From Amborella trichopoda (Eukaryota > Streptophyta > Magnoliopsida > Amborellales > Amborellaceae), in contig NW_006496517.1 in the NCBI RefSeq assembly GCF_000471905.2, positions 202,270 to 266,269 on the forward strand: a stretch of 64,000 bases of DNA. The letters are read 5' to 3'. Below the pieces are notes generated by a model. That model was not told where the DNA came from, did not search any database, and worked only from the letters and a program-made list of their open reading frames with translations. How positions within the stretch are numbered: the stretch's first letter is position 1; every line of letters begins with the position of its first letter. A program made the translations under genes and the position numbers. This document shows, in pieces, positions 10,256 to 19,790 of the stretch.

Positions 10256-10869
10256 TTATAGGTTATTTTTAGGTGTTTTATTTTTTATATCCCCGAGTTA
10301 TTCGGCCCGGTCAGAGTGGACTCGGCAAAGTCCCGACACACTGCTAGTCACTGTTAATAGTCCATGGAGCACAATCCTCCACCGTCACACTGGTTCATTT
10401 TTTGACTTCTTAATTTTTTCATGAAATTGTGTTCTCAATAATTCACATTGGTTAATCTTTTGATTTTCGAGTTCGTAAGCGTAAAAAATTAGTTCTCCTG
10501 TTATCCGCAATCACCTTCCAGTTATCTACAGTCAAGACTATAGAGTCGCATCTTTCTTAACTGAAGTCACATCAGCTCTAACCCTGCGCAGGCAACAAAG
10601 TGATGATGGACTTGAAGCACAGTCAACAGCGTTGGATGCAAGTCGATAGTGTCACTCATGTGCCCACGTACGTGTGGTCGCATGCTTCGTCAATTCTACA
10701 TAATCTTTTTATTTATTTATTTATTTATGAACATTAAGGTGGAGATTATTTTACTATATATCCTTGAGTCTCTCATTCTAATTAGACATATACTTGACTC
10801 TCTCATTCTAATTCTTCAATGTGCCATTAGAACAACCTATTTTTTCACTCTGGAATAACATAAGGGAAA
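10256..10869. other. Unassigned intergenic DNA
   Basis: No supported gene. A CTTGA(G/C)TCTCTCATTCTAAT word is tandemly doubled near 10763-10811, and (ATTT)n occurs near 10710-10728. Confidence 0.4.
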
Positions 10870-11082
10870 GTATATAATGAGACATTTTTACTTTTGGTAT
10901 AAGGTGTTCACAATTAATTTTGACCATTAGATGTGAAATTGGGTGGCTACATTTATTTTATAGACCAAATTCAAAGTTCAATAAATTTTTTGAACTTTGT
11001 GATGAGGTATCAGATTTCACATCGAATAGTTATAAATAATTATGTCTACCTTGAACCAAAGGTACATGGTCTCATTATATAC
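10870..11082. mobile_element. MITE with ~70-bp inverted ends
   Basis: The left end is GTATATAATGAGACATTTTT and the right end, reverse-complemented, is GTATATAATGAGACCATGTA. Similarity continues inward through TTTGGT--AAGGT, ATAATTA and GATGTGAAAT (10934-10943; ATTTCACATC on the right). It is 213 bp and non-coding. No clear target duplication was found, so the superfamily is not assigned. Confidence 0.65.
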
Positions 11083-11429
11083 AATCGCATAACCCAATAG
11101 TACAATTTATGATAATATAGTTTTGAAAATGAAAATATTCTGAAATAACTATACATTTTCTATTGAAAAATGCTGACAAATCTAAGGCTGTTGATTTCAA
11201 CGTGGTCTTGCATCCACTTCGACAAATTCGTAAAATCATTTTTTTCTTTTGACAAACTGAAGGAATTTTAGCTTTTCATCTCAATAAGGGGAAAGGCAAA
11301 TTGCATTAGTTTCCACAACACTGATAAGGCATCCTTGAACATATCATGCATCCCATGCATTGCATACTAAAGAAAAAAAGAGTAGAAACCTTTTACCAAT
11401 TGCCAACCATTGAAAGTATTGCATCGAAA

Positions 11430-11522
11430 GTTTACAGGGCAGTTCTCCTTTGGCAGGATGCGTCTTTCAATAGGCTTTGCTACTTCAGAAACCTACTGCC
11501 AAGGAGGAACCACCCTGCAATT
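11430..11522 (-). ncRNA. MIR399: MIR399 microRNA precursor (minus strand)
   Basis: Read on the minus strand, the 3' arm at 11455-11435 is a 21-mer beginning TGCCAAAGGAGAACTGCC and ending CTG, differing from the common plant miR399 core by one base near position 14. The 5' arm at 11517-11497 (CAGGGTGGTTCCTCCTTGGC...) is its imperfect star partner, and the loop is about 41 nt. The lower stem continues, 3' GCATCGAAAGTTTAC against 5' AGAAAGAATTG. miR399 targets PHO2/UBC24 mRNA in the phosphate-starvation pathway. Mature-on-3'-arm and two P1BS sites upstream support this orientation over the plus strand, where the candidate mature strand (TGCCAAGGAGGAACCACC...) would be atypical. An extra-long C-tract lies between TATA box and hairpin. 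Confidence 0.8.
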
Positions 11523-11572
11523 CTTTCTCCTACACATGAAAAGCTTCACCTTGGAAATAGAGGTGGGGCTCA

Positions 11573-11619
11573 GGGGGGTTGGGGGTGGGGGGGGGGGGGG
11601 GGGGGGGCGGTGGGGGGGG
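11573..11619. repeat. Poly(G) tract
   Basis: Nearly uninterrupted G with runs of up to about 22 (G5-T-G26-like arrangement broken by T and C). It is a C-tract in the predicted MIR399 transcript. Length in an assembly is unreliable for such tracts. Confidence 0.85.
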
Positions 11620-11713
11620 ATGTCTCAACATGACGTCTCGCCTTCTATTCCTACAGTTTAACGTATAAAAGAAAAAAAATAATAATCTGGGTTTTATGAG
11701 CCTGCTATATCGG

Positions 11714-11722
11714 CCTTTATAG
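11714..11722 (-). promoter_or_regulatory. TATA box of minus-strand MIR399
   Basis: Minus-strand CTATAAAGG lies 15 bp downstream of the nearer P1BS site and about 195 bp upstream of the hairpin. This is a reasonable Pol II core promoter position with a start near 11690; inferred from sequence only. Confidence 0.5.
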
Positions 11723-11736
11723 ATCATGTGCACATA

Positions 11737-11744
11737 GGATATTC
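11737..11744. promoter_or_regulatory. P1BS site (PHR1-binding), GGATATTC
   Basis: Matches the P1BS consensus GNATATNC bound by PHR1-type MYB-CC factors. It is 31 bp from a second site and just upstream of the TATA box on the minus strand. Confidence 0.6.
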
Positions 11745-11767
11745 AGCAAATATTAGCATAAAATTTA

Positions 11768-11775
11768 GCATATGC
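11768..11775. promoter_or_regulatory. P1BS site (PHR1-binding), GCATATGC
   Basis: A perfectly palindromic match to GNATATNC. With the site at 11737 it forms a pair upstream of the minus-strand MIR399 hairpin, as is known for phosphate-starvation-induced MIR399 genes. Confidence 0.6.
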
Positions 11776-12096
11776 TAGGGACTATACCTTATATGAAACC
11801 CTTGTGCCCTTTATATCAGAATTCAATTCCATGCGGTTTCATGTCCATGCAATTGACCTTCCTTTCCTCGTTTGATAGCTATATGCATTAGATATGTCGA
11901 ATAGCCACATCCTTTGCAGTACTGAAAGGATTGTGATTTTAAGATAAAGTAAGAATATTTTGGCCATTAGCACATGCCGTGCAAAAAGAAAAGGGAGAGG
12001 CACATTTCTTGCTGTACTCAAACATGTGCCTTCTAAGAAAGTAAAGATTGCGATAAATATAACACGCCACAAGGAAAGCACAAAGCAAGAAAGACA
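11776..12096. other. Unassigned intergenic DNA
   Basis: It separates the MIR399 promoter from copia-2. No coding or repeat structure is supported. Confidence 0.4.
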
Positions 12097-12810
12097 TGTT
12101 GGGCTCACCTATTTTAGAACCCCTCTCACATGAATACGGATGCGTGTAACACAACACGAATATATAGGACACAAATATGCTAAAAAAACGATGTGTGCAT
12201 GTATGAGTGAAATAAATCTTACTGGCACCGGATTTATGTGTTCACTTTTTCAGGTTACGTCCACGGGACAAAGAGATCAAATCTACTATTCACTCAAAGG
12301 TTACAACAATATTCCAAGAAACAAGCTTTCTTGAGCTCTCTGGTTTATTCTAGAGATTTCTCACTTCTCTGAGGTTATTTTCTCTCTCAGACGCTTCTTT
12401 TCTTTGTAGATGCTTTCTCTTTCTAAAAAGAAGTGTTCTCTCTTTCTCTCTTCTTCTTCTCTCTAGGAGAACAGTAACTCTCTCTTTCTCCTTCTTCTTC
12501 TTCCCAAAAAGAGTGTATTTTTTTCAATACACCAAGAAGATTCAATAACCTAAAAGAGTCTCCCACTTTTTTTTTCTTTTGTATATGGGCCAATAGGATA
12601 ATAACCATATTTAAAAATGTATCACATAATATCTCTTTTTAGAAATAGATAAAATGAATATCTACCCATACCATAATCATACGTGAGATCCTATTTGTGT
12701 GGGATGGTGACTTGGTCAACAAGTCACACTTTTCCACTTTTCCAAATTTTCCCTTTAGCTAAGAAAAATTTCATTGGTACCCCTCCCATCATGGGACGAG
12801 ACACCTAACA
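12097..12810 (-). repeat. copia-2 3' LTR
   Basis: 714 bp. On the minus strand it starts TGTTAGGTGTCTCGTCCC at 12810, directly after the purine stretch GGTAGGGGAGAT, and ends CCCAACA at 12097. It matches the partner at 19394 over its inner part (shared GGATGCGTGTA, ACCGGATTTATGTG, GACGCTTCTTTTCTTT). Confidence 0.85.
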
Positions 12811-12839
12811 ATCTCCCCTACCAATCATAGGATGAGATT

Positions 12840-14136
12840 ATCATTTGCAGATCAACTGAGTGCTAGAAGGCACTCATGCCTGCCATGCATCTGCGTAGCT
12901 CTTGCTTATCTCTAGTTGAGGTATTGGTCATCATATCCAACACATTATTGACGATATGGATCCTATCTAACTGTAAGAACTTCTTCTCTAGAATGGAGGC
13001 CTGCTCAAGTGAATAGTGCTTTGGCTATCACAATGGATGATATACTTGTCTTGTTTCAAGCCAGCTCCTGAAGGAATCACTTCATCCATATCATTTCCTT
13101 GTAGGCTTCAGTGAATGCAATGTACTCTGCCTCTGTGGTCGACAGAGCCACACACTTCTATAGTTTGGACTACTATAAAACAACTCCCCTACAAAAGTAA
13201 ACAAGTATCTCGAGATTAACTTCCTGAAGTTTACATATCTAGCCATGTTAGCATTTGTGTAACCTTATAACACAAGTTTATGTCCCCAAAAGCACAAACA
13301 TATTAGTAACACAGGTTTACCTCCACCAAAGCAGAAATATACTTTGGATGTTCCTCTGAGATATCTGAGTATCCTCTTGACTATTGGCTAACCTCGTGCT
13401 CATCATGACATACATTAAACATCCTACAGCCGACGTGTAGGGAACTCTCTACATTTCTTCATTCTCATTCTTAGTTGAACGGCTTTGCTTGACACTTAGC
13501 TTGAAATGACTTCCAAGTGGGGAACCGACAGTTTTTGCATCGTTCATACTTTCTGAATGTACTTTTTCTGAATGTACTTTTCTTGTGAGAACCATAGCTT
13601 CCCAAGCTTCTTTTCACGAGAGATCTTCATGCTTAAGATATGTTGAGCATGCCCTAAGTCCTTCATGGCAAAGGCATTGCTCAACTCTTTTTTCAACTTG
13701 TTAATCTTGCTAATGTCCTAACCGACAATTAGCATGTCATCAACATACAGTAAAAGAATTATGAAATTATCATCGGAGAACTTCTTGATGAATATACAAT
13801 GGTATGAAGTTGTCCTCTTGTACTTATAACTCCCCATGAAGGAGTCAAACTTCTTGTACCACTGCCTTGAGGCTTGTTTCTGCCCATATAGGCTCTTTTC
13901 TAGCTTGCAAACTATGCTCTCTTTTCCTTTTACTTTGAATCCTTCTAGGAGCTCCATATATATCTTCCTCCAAATCACTATGGAGAAAGACAATGTTGAC
14001 ATCTAGCTGCTCTATCTATAGATTCAAGCTTGCAGTCAGGCCTAACACAACATGGATTGATGACATTTTCACCTCGAGAGAAAAACTTTCATTAAAATCG
14101 ATGCCCTTTTTATGCCCGAAGCCTTTCACAACTAAT
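12840..14136 (-). pseudogene. copia-2 reverse transcriptase (distal part) and RNase H
   Basis: On the minus strand from 14150 downward: VVKGFGHKKGIDFNE, VKMSSIHVVLGL, YMELLEGFKVKGKESIVCKL, SLYGQKQASRQWYKKFDSFM and YVDDMLIVG with the catalytic YVDD intact (near 13735). RNase H-connection fragments follow down to about 12840 in shifting frames (ILRYLRGTS, canonical LRYL-GT). Stops are frequent in the RNase H part. The N-terminal RT continues at 16475 beyond the solo LTR. Confidence 0.8.
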
Positions 14137-16469
14137 TGGTCGTGGCCTGATTTTCCTTTGAGAAAACGTTCTCTCAAACAACCGCAAAGGGTCCACGTGC
14201 CTTAGCATTTCAAACGTGCGCATGTGCTCTTCTTGATGCGGAGAGGAATTAACAATGAGAGAGATTTTTATCAACAAGGATGCATTTAGGCACTTACCCC
14301 GTTGTTTGGGGCTTCGGGGATACGCCCGTATACATAGCCCTCTGGTTGTCTGCCAGCGTGGTTTGGACACGAACTCTCCTTCAACACGTCATCTCGTTCT
14401 TTTATCTCAAAACTTGCGATGGAAATTCTGGTGAAATACTCCTCTCAAACAAGTTACTTGGGTGGGCTGGCAAGCAAATATAAGACAAAGAAAGAAAAGT
14501 TATGGAAGCTCTTTATCGCTTGAGTGCTACAAGACTTAGTGATCAGAGCAGTTGAAAGAGTTAGAACTCTACAGATGCTAACTCAAGACAACCCCACCCG
14601 AGAGCGAGGGCAAGAGAAATCTCCCACAACTCAACTCGACTGTACGGAGTGGAAGTTAGAGCAGCAATATGAGAGCTTAAACTGTTAGAACAACTTTGAG
14701 AAGCATTAAGTCAAACACATAATGGTCAGAAGAGGCTACCAACATGCAAATAGAGATAGGAAAATGAGAGGTTGGCGTATGTGGGGATGGACTTAGTGGG
14801 TAATGGACAAAAGAGTTGTGTCCGCACAATGGAGGCAGGAAGGTGCAGACGGGTGCCTGCTAAGATGTGGCTTTTTACATTTTCAAGTAAAGAAGAGAGA
14901 ACATGAAAAATGAAGCTACAAGAGACTGGAGCCCCGATATGCTGGAGCAGCATGTAGTTGGGGACTCATGCGTAGTAGAGCGAAGAATATAAAGAAAGAG
15001 ACGGGGCTGTATGTTGCTACGGATCGGTGTGCAACAATGTTTAACAAGAGAAGAGAGGATACGAGGTGGCTAGATGCCGAGGCCGCACGTCGTGGCAGCT
15101 TTGCGCGTGGTAGAAAGTAGAACATGAGAGAAGAGATGGGGCGACAAGGTGCTGGGCCACAGGTTACAACGGCTCCGGGGCTATACACACGTAGAGACGA
15201 GAGGGAGGGACGGGTGGTGAATAATTGTGGCTCCAAGGTTTTGCGTGCACGACGAGACAAGAGAGAGACATGGCCATGGGTGACTGCGGCTCTGGGTTGC
15301 TACGCTAAACGAGCAAGAGAGAGAAGCGAGAAAGGGAGAAGAGATGGGGCCATAGGTAACTGCGGCTCCGGGCTGCCGCACAGGGAAGATGGGGTAGAGA
15401 GCGGAGGAGGAAGGAAAGAGAGGGGAAAGAGGAGAGAGAGTGAGCTTGGGGTGTGTTCTATCCTAGGTGCATCTCATTAGCCTTCTTGAATGCACACGAG
15501 AGAGAGAGAGAGAGTGGCTTAGGTTTGTATGGACTAAGATGTAGGCTAGGGTGTATGGTGTAGGGACTAGGGTGTATGGACTAAGGTGTAGGCTAAGGTG
15601 TATGGTGTAGGACTAGGGTGTATGGACTAGGGGTAGTTTCTCTCTCCACAATACCTTTCTCTCTCCTCACCACTTGATCCAAAGAGTACGAAGCAAAACC
15701 CAATGCACAAGCTAATACCTCAAATTTATTCGTAAATGATCAAGCCCTTGTACAAATGACCTAAAGTTGCTTATATAGAGCAACCACAAAACATGGGTGG
15801 ATGCTCAAAACTAAGTCAAATTGTGAAAAAATACAATTAAATGAAATTAAAATAAAATCCCGTTTTTGGACATAATGACCAAAATACCTCTTAGATCGTT
15901 TGAGTAAATGACAAAACCATCCCTCCTTGAGGGGCCTCTTGCTATTGCTAGACTTCAAGAGTTTTTTTGACACTTGCGACAGTGATTTGAGAGATCGATC
16001 GTTGTAGAATCGATGCTTGAACTGTCACGAACATTTTGATGCCCTTTGATCATCTTAAAATAGATTTTTTATGAAGGGCAAAAAATCTGGCTATGTTCAC
16101 AAAATTCGACCGCCAATCCAGTGTGATCCATGATGTTTCAAGTCTTCATTTTGATCACAAATTAAATAGGATATTGTTACGATCATAAATTGAAATCTGC
16201 TCGGATTTGAGAACTGATTTTCATCCTGATCATATCAAAACTTATTGGAATTTGATGAAAATTTGGAAAAACCTTTGGGCATCCCAAAATACCCTTTTCA
16301 TGCCTTTTGAAGCCGTTCCAATACTTTTTCAGAGGTTGCTTAGTTTTATGCTTATTTTACAGTGTTTCCATGGTTTGGCAGTGTCTTGGGTACTGGCACG
16401 ACCAGGTTGTTACTGGCTTCCTCCTTATGTGTCTTGGGGATACAAGTAGGTAAAAAATGACGTATAACA
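14137..16469 (-). mobile_element. Solo LTR of a Tat/Ogre-type gypsy element, nested in copia-2 RT
   Basis: On the minus strand it starts TGTTATACGTCATTTTTTAC and ends GGCCACGACCA, the same terminal CGACCA as the large Tat LTRs. It is 2333 bp. The flanks CTAAT (14132-14136) and CTAAC (16470-16474) are a 5-bp duplication with one change, and removing the LTR restores the RT reading A-K-L-V-V-K-G. A TATA box lies on the minus strand at 15771-15780. Imperfect repeats of about 85 bp (CTGCGGCTC, GAGAGAGAC words) lie at 14940-15390, and a CTAGGGTGTATGG array at 15535-15632. No primer site or coding sequence follows it. Confidence 0.85.
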
Positions 16470-16474
16470 CTAAC

Positions 16475-17560
16475 TTAGCCTTGTATCGTGGTTGTCAGCT
16501 TATGTCTTCGGTCTATATCCTAAAGACCCACTTGTTCTTCGATTCCTTCTTGCCTTTAGGCAACTTTATCAAGTCATAAGTGTGGTTCTCATGCAAGGAT
16601 TCCATCTCTTATTGCATAGCTTTAACCCACTCCTCACTTTGTTCATCGGGTTGAGTTTCCTAATAGCTTTCTGGTTCACCCCCTTAAGTGTACAGGTTAT
16701 ACTCTGATACATGGTATCTGATAGAGGGTATGTCTCCTAGAGGACCTTCTCAATTCAACTGTAGGTGACACTTCTTGAACATGCTACTCCTCTTGTTCCA
16801 TATCACATGGAACTAACATGTCAAACTCGTGTTGCACTTCTCCACTGTCTTCATGTATCATGGTAGAAGTAACTATGACCAATTCTAAACCATTGGGGAT
16901 CACTAGCTTTTCTGTGTTCGTTGGGCACGTGCACCAATGCCTTGCATTTGAACACCTTCAAGTGTGAATAAGATATATCTTTTTCGGTCTACACTCTCTC
17001 TGAGATTTCACCATCCAAGGAAATAACGGGGATCTATTTATTAGGTAGCATGTTGTGAGGACTGCTTTACCCCAATACAACTTTAGTAACTTGACGACGT
17101 ATAACATGCTCCTAACTATTTTCATAATGGTACGATTGATTCTCTTTGCTATACCATTATGTTGAGGGGTATAAGACATTGTCTTTCGTGCCTTATGCCA
17201 CGATCTACACATTAGCTTTTGAGAGTATTCGAGGTGTACTCGTCCTCTTTGTGTGCTTTGAGACACTTCAACAACTTATCTGTCTCGCTTTTCACCTTAG
17301 CATGAAAATTTTGAAAGATCTCAAATACATAATCTTCTGATTTCATCAAGTATACCCACACCTTTATTAAAGCATCATCGATGAAGGTGACGAAATATGG
17401 TGTGCCACCAAGCGACTTGACATTCACATGACCACACACATCTAAATACACCAGATCTAAGATTTTCATATCTTTAAAGCGCTTATTGGAGAAAGAGACT
17501 CTATGTTGCTTACCTAGCACACAGTGGTCACATGGGGTTAGGGTTGCATTCATGACATTC
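16475..17560 (-). pseudogene. copia-2 integrase and N-terminal reverse transcriptase
   Basis: On the minus strand: CDHCVLGKQHRVSFSNKRFK (integrase zinc-binding end), LDLVYLDVCGHVNVKSLGG, GTPYFVTFIDDALIKVWVY, HNGIAKRINRTIMKIVRSML, then RT start with KNKWVFRI and, after stops, QPRYKAKLV at about 16475 where the solo LTR enters. Some catalytic positions are altered and frames shift between 17250 and 17212. Confidence 0.8.
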
Positions 17561-18210
17561 TGAAGAATTTATTTCTTTGCTAAGATTTGCATTCCTTTCT
17601 CACTCATGTAGCCAAGATGCTAGTGCCACATATCTTGGGAGGATTCTTCCATGGTGGTATTAACTTCGTCACTGGAGACTTACACTTGTGTTTTGTAAAG
17701 TGAACAACATTTCTTGCCCTTTGCTATAATAAGAGATCCCTTTGTCAGCTTCCAATATCCCTTATCAAATATTGAGTAGTACCCGGCATCATTTAAATAC
17801 CCTATTCAGATGAGGATTCGAAGGATATCTGATACATGTCTGGTGTCCTTTAGCACAAGCTTCATCCTAACATCAGTCCTGATGTGTATATTTACCTTAC
17901 CCATAGTCTTTGAGGAACTGTTGTTCCTCATCATTGTAGAGCCAAAATCTCCCGCTCTATAAGAAGCAAAATAACATCTATGTGGGGTAACATGAAACGA
18001 TGCTTTGGTATCTATAACCGAATTCGAGTTACATAAACTTAATGCAATATTGATGCATCCATCACCACAGTTTCCGATCATACCAACATTTGTGGTCATT
18101 GCAATGGTTTCCTTGCCATCATCCTTGGCATTGTCCTAATTCGGCTATTTCTTACGCTTTTGGAAATCTTTCTTGAAGTACCTTTTCTTGCCACAATAAT
18201 AAAACGTGAC
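17561..18210 (-). pseudogene. copia-2 gag zinc knuckle, protease and GAG-pre-integrase
   Basis: On the minus strand: a zinc-knuckle relic FYYCGKKRYFKKDFQKRKK (one cysteine and the histidine lost), then VIDTKASFHVTPHRCYFASY, which is the protease active site D-T/S-G-A-S with the glycine changed to lysine. VLKDTRHVSDIL and a pre-integrase stretch (DMWHxHLGYMSEKGMQIL) follow. Inactive. Confidence 0.75.
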
Positions 18211-19375
18211 CCCCTTTCTCAACTTCGATCTAGCTTTATCCTTAGATCTATTTTGGTCCCTTGTTTTGGACCTTCCTTGATTGGTGACAAGAGCTTACGA
18301 GTTTGATGTGGCGGGGGATCTGCTTCTTGTCTCCTCATTCAACAGGCTGCTAGTGACCTGACTCATATTCACTATCCCATGCTAAGTTACTCACAGAGAC
18401 TAGTAGGGTCTCCCAATTGTCTTGTAGTGAATTGAGAAAAATAGAGCTTGTAGCTCATCTTCCAAGAGCAACTTCATCATTGAAAGTTGATTAAATAATA
18501 CTTTTCACCTCATTCAGGTGCTCTGCAATGGATCCATCTTCCATGAAACCATGTTCACAAATTTACTGATCAAGAACACCTTCTTTCCGGTGGTTTTCCT
18601 CTCGTACAACTCATGTAGCTTATCTCATAATGACTTCGCAGATGTCTTCGTCGATACATGATGAAACACATTTTCTTCAAACAATTATCAGATAGTTCCG
18701 AGAGCCTTTCGGTCCAGCTTCTTCCACTCATCATCTGTCATACTTTCGGGCTTGTGTTCAACCCCTTCAATGGGTGTGTACAAGTCCTTACAGTACAACA
18801 AATCTTTTATCTTTGGCTTTCAGATAATCTAGTTATTCCCATTGAGCGATATCATCTTGCTCCTGGTACTGGAATCTATCTTAAATCACACACTACTTAT
18901 CCACTGTCTGTCACAGTTATCATCATCAATTACGGTTATCCCCTGTATGTTACGATTATCCCCCGTATGTTACGATTATACCCCCTATGTTACGATTATC
19001 CCCTGTATGTTACGGTTATCCCCCATCGGTTAGCTATTTCCTGTAGGTTAGCTATCGCCAGTAGGTTAAGCTATGCCCCATATGTTAAGCTTATACCCTG
19101 TGCGTTAAGCTTATACCTTGTGCATTAAGCTTGTACCCCGCACGATAGAGTATCCATTGTCAGTTAATCCTTTGCAAAAATTTTCACAAAATTTCAGTAG
19201 CTTCAACATGAGATTTTAAATCCCAAAAAATCTCATAAGCCTTATTAATCAAAAACTCAAAGTTGGGGTTGAGCCTAAAAGAAAGGCCTATAATCAAACT
19301 GTGGGATTAACATCGAGCCATTGAACCTTGTCCCCATCGTGAGCACATGCTCAAGAATATGTTACAGCTATGGAA
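18211..19375 (-). pseudogene. copia-2 gag region, heavily decayed
   Basis: This is the interval between primer site and zinc knuckle. Only scattered gag-like fragments can be read on the minus strand (for example around 18400-18700 and LINKAYEIFWDLKSHVEATE near 19200-19250). A 20-bp minisatellite interrupts it. Confidence 0.45.
18890..19145. repeat. ~20-bp minisatellite
   Basis: About twelve units of roughly 20 bp, of the type CCCCTGTATGTTACGATTAT, drifting to ATGTTAAGCTTATACCCTGT. The first half carries TTACG(A/G)TTATC and the second half TTAAGCTTATAC. It gives a repetitive plus-strand frame that is not a protein. Confidence 0.8.
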
Positions 19376-19391
19376 CCTTACTTTGATACCA
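19376..19391 (-). other. copia-2 primer-binding site
   Basis: Minus-strand TGGTATCAAAGTAAGG, two bases inside the LTR end, is the initiator-Met tRNA-type primer site common in plant copia elements (consensus TGGTATCAGAGC). Confidence 0.75.
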
Positions 19392-19393
19392 CT

Positions 19394-19790
19394 TGTTGGA
19401 CTCACCCAATTAAAGCCCTCTCGCACGAATATGGATGCGTGTAGTAGAACGCGAATATATGGGACACAAATATGCCAAAAAATTGACGTGTGTGCGTATG
19501 AGTGGGAAAACATGTAATAAAGCAAATAAAAAAATAAATCTTACTGACACCGGATTTATGTGGTTCACCTTTTTAGGCTACGTCCACAGGAGAAATAGAT
19601 CAAATTCACTATTAACTAAAAGGTTACAATGGTCTTCCAAGAAACATGGTCTTCCAAGAAACAAGCCTTCTTGGGCTCTCTAGTTTCTTCTATAAACTTC
19701 TCTCTGTTGGTTTTTTTCTTTGAGTTTCTTTTCTCTCTTAGACGCTTCTTTTCTTTTTAGATGCTTTCTCTCATTAAAAAGAAAATGTTC
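19394..19790 (-). repeat. copia-2 5' LTR, truncated
   Basis: It matches 12097-12450 and stops at about 19790, where sequence homologous to the interior of the large Tat LTR begins. About 320 bp of U3 are missing. An internal duplication, TGGTCTTCCAAGAAACA, occurs twice at 19629-19662. Confidence 0.8.

Larger units (their letters stand above)
12097..19790 (-). mobile_element. Ty1/copia LTR retrotransposon (copia-2), degenerate
   Basis: On the minus strand the order is 5' LTR (19790-19394, truncated), primer site, gag, zinc knuckle, protease, integrase, reverse transcriptase, RNase H, 3' LTR (12810-12097). The LTR is bounded TGTTAGG...CCAACA and the primer site reads TGGTATCAAAGTAAGG. Many stops and frameshifts are present. 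A 2.3-kb solo LTR is inserted in the RT. The outer part of the 5' LTR is missing where the large Tat element begins. Confidence 0.85.

Noticed and set aside
11497..11517. A plus-strand miR399-like 21-mer TGCCAAGGAGGAACCACC....
   Set aside because: It is the star strand of the minus-strand hairpin: the opposite strand gives a near-canonical miR399, and P1BS and TATA elements lie on that side.
11346..11661. Gly/Trp-rich frames (83-95 residues) and a Pro-rich antisense frame.
   Set aside because: They cross the MIR399 hairpin and the poly(G) tract; the composition comes from the homopolymer.
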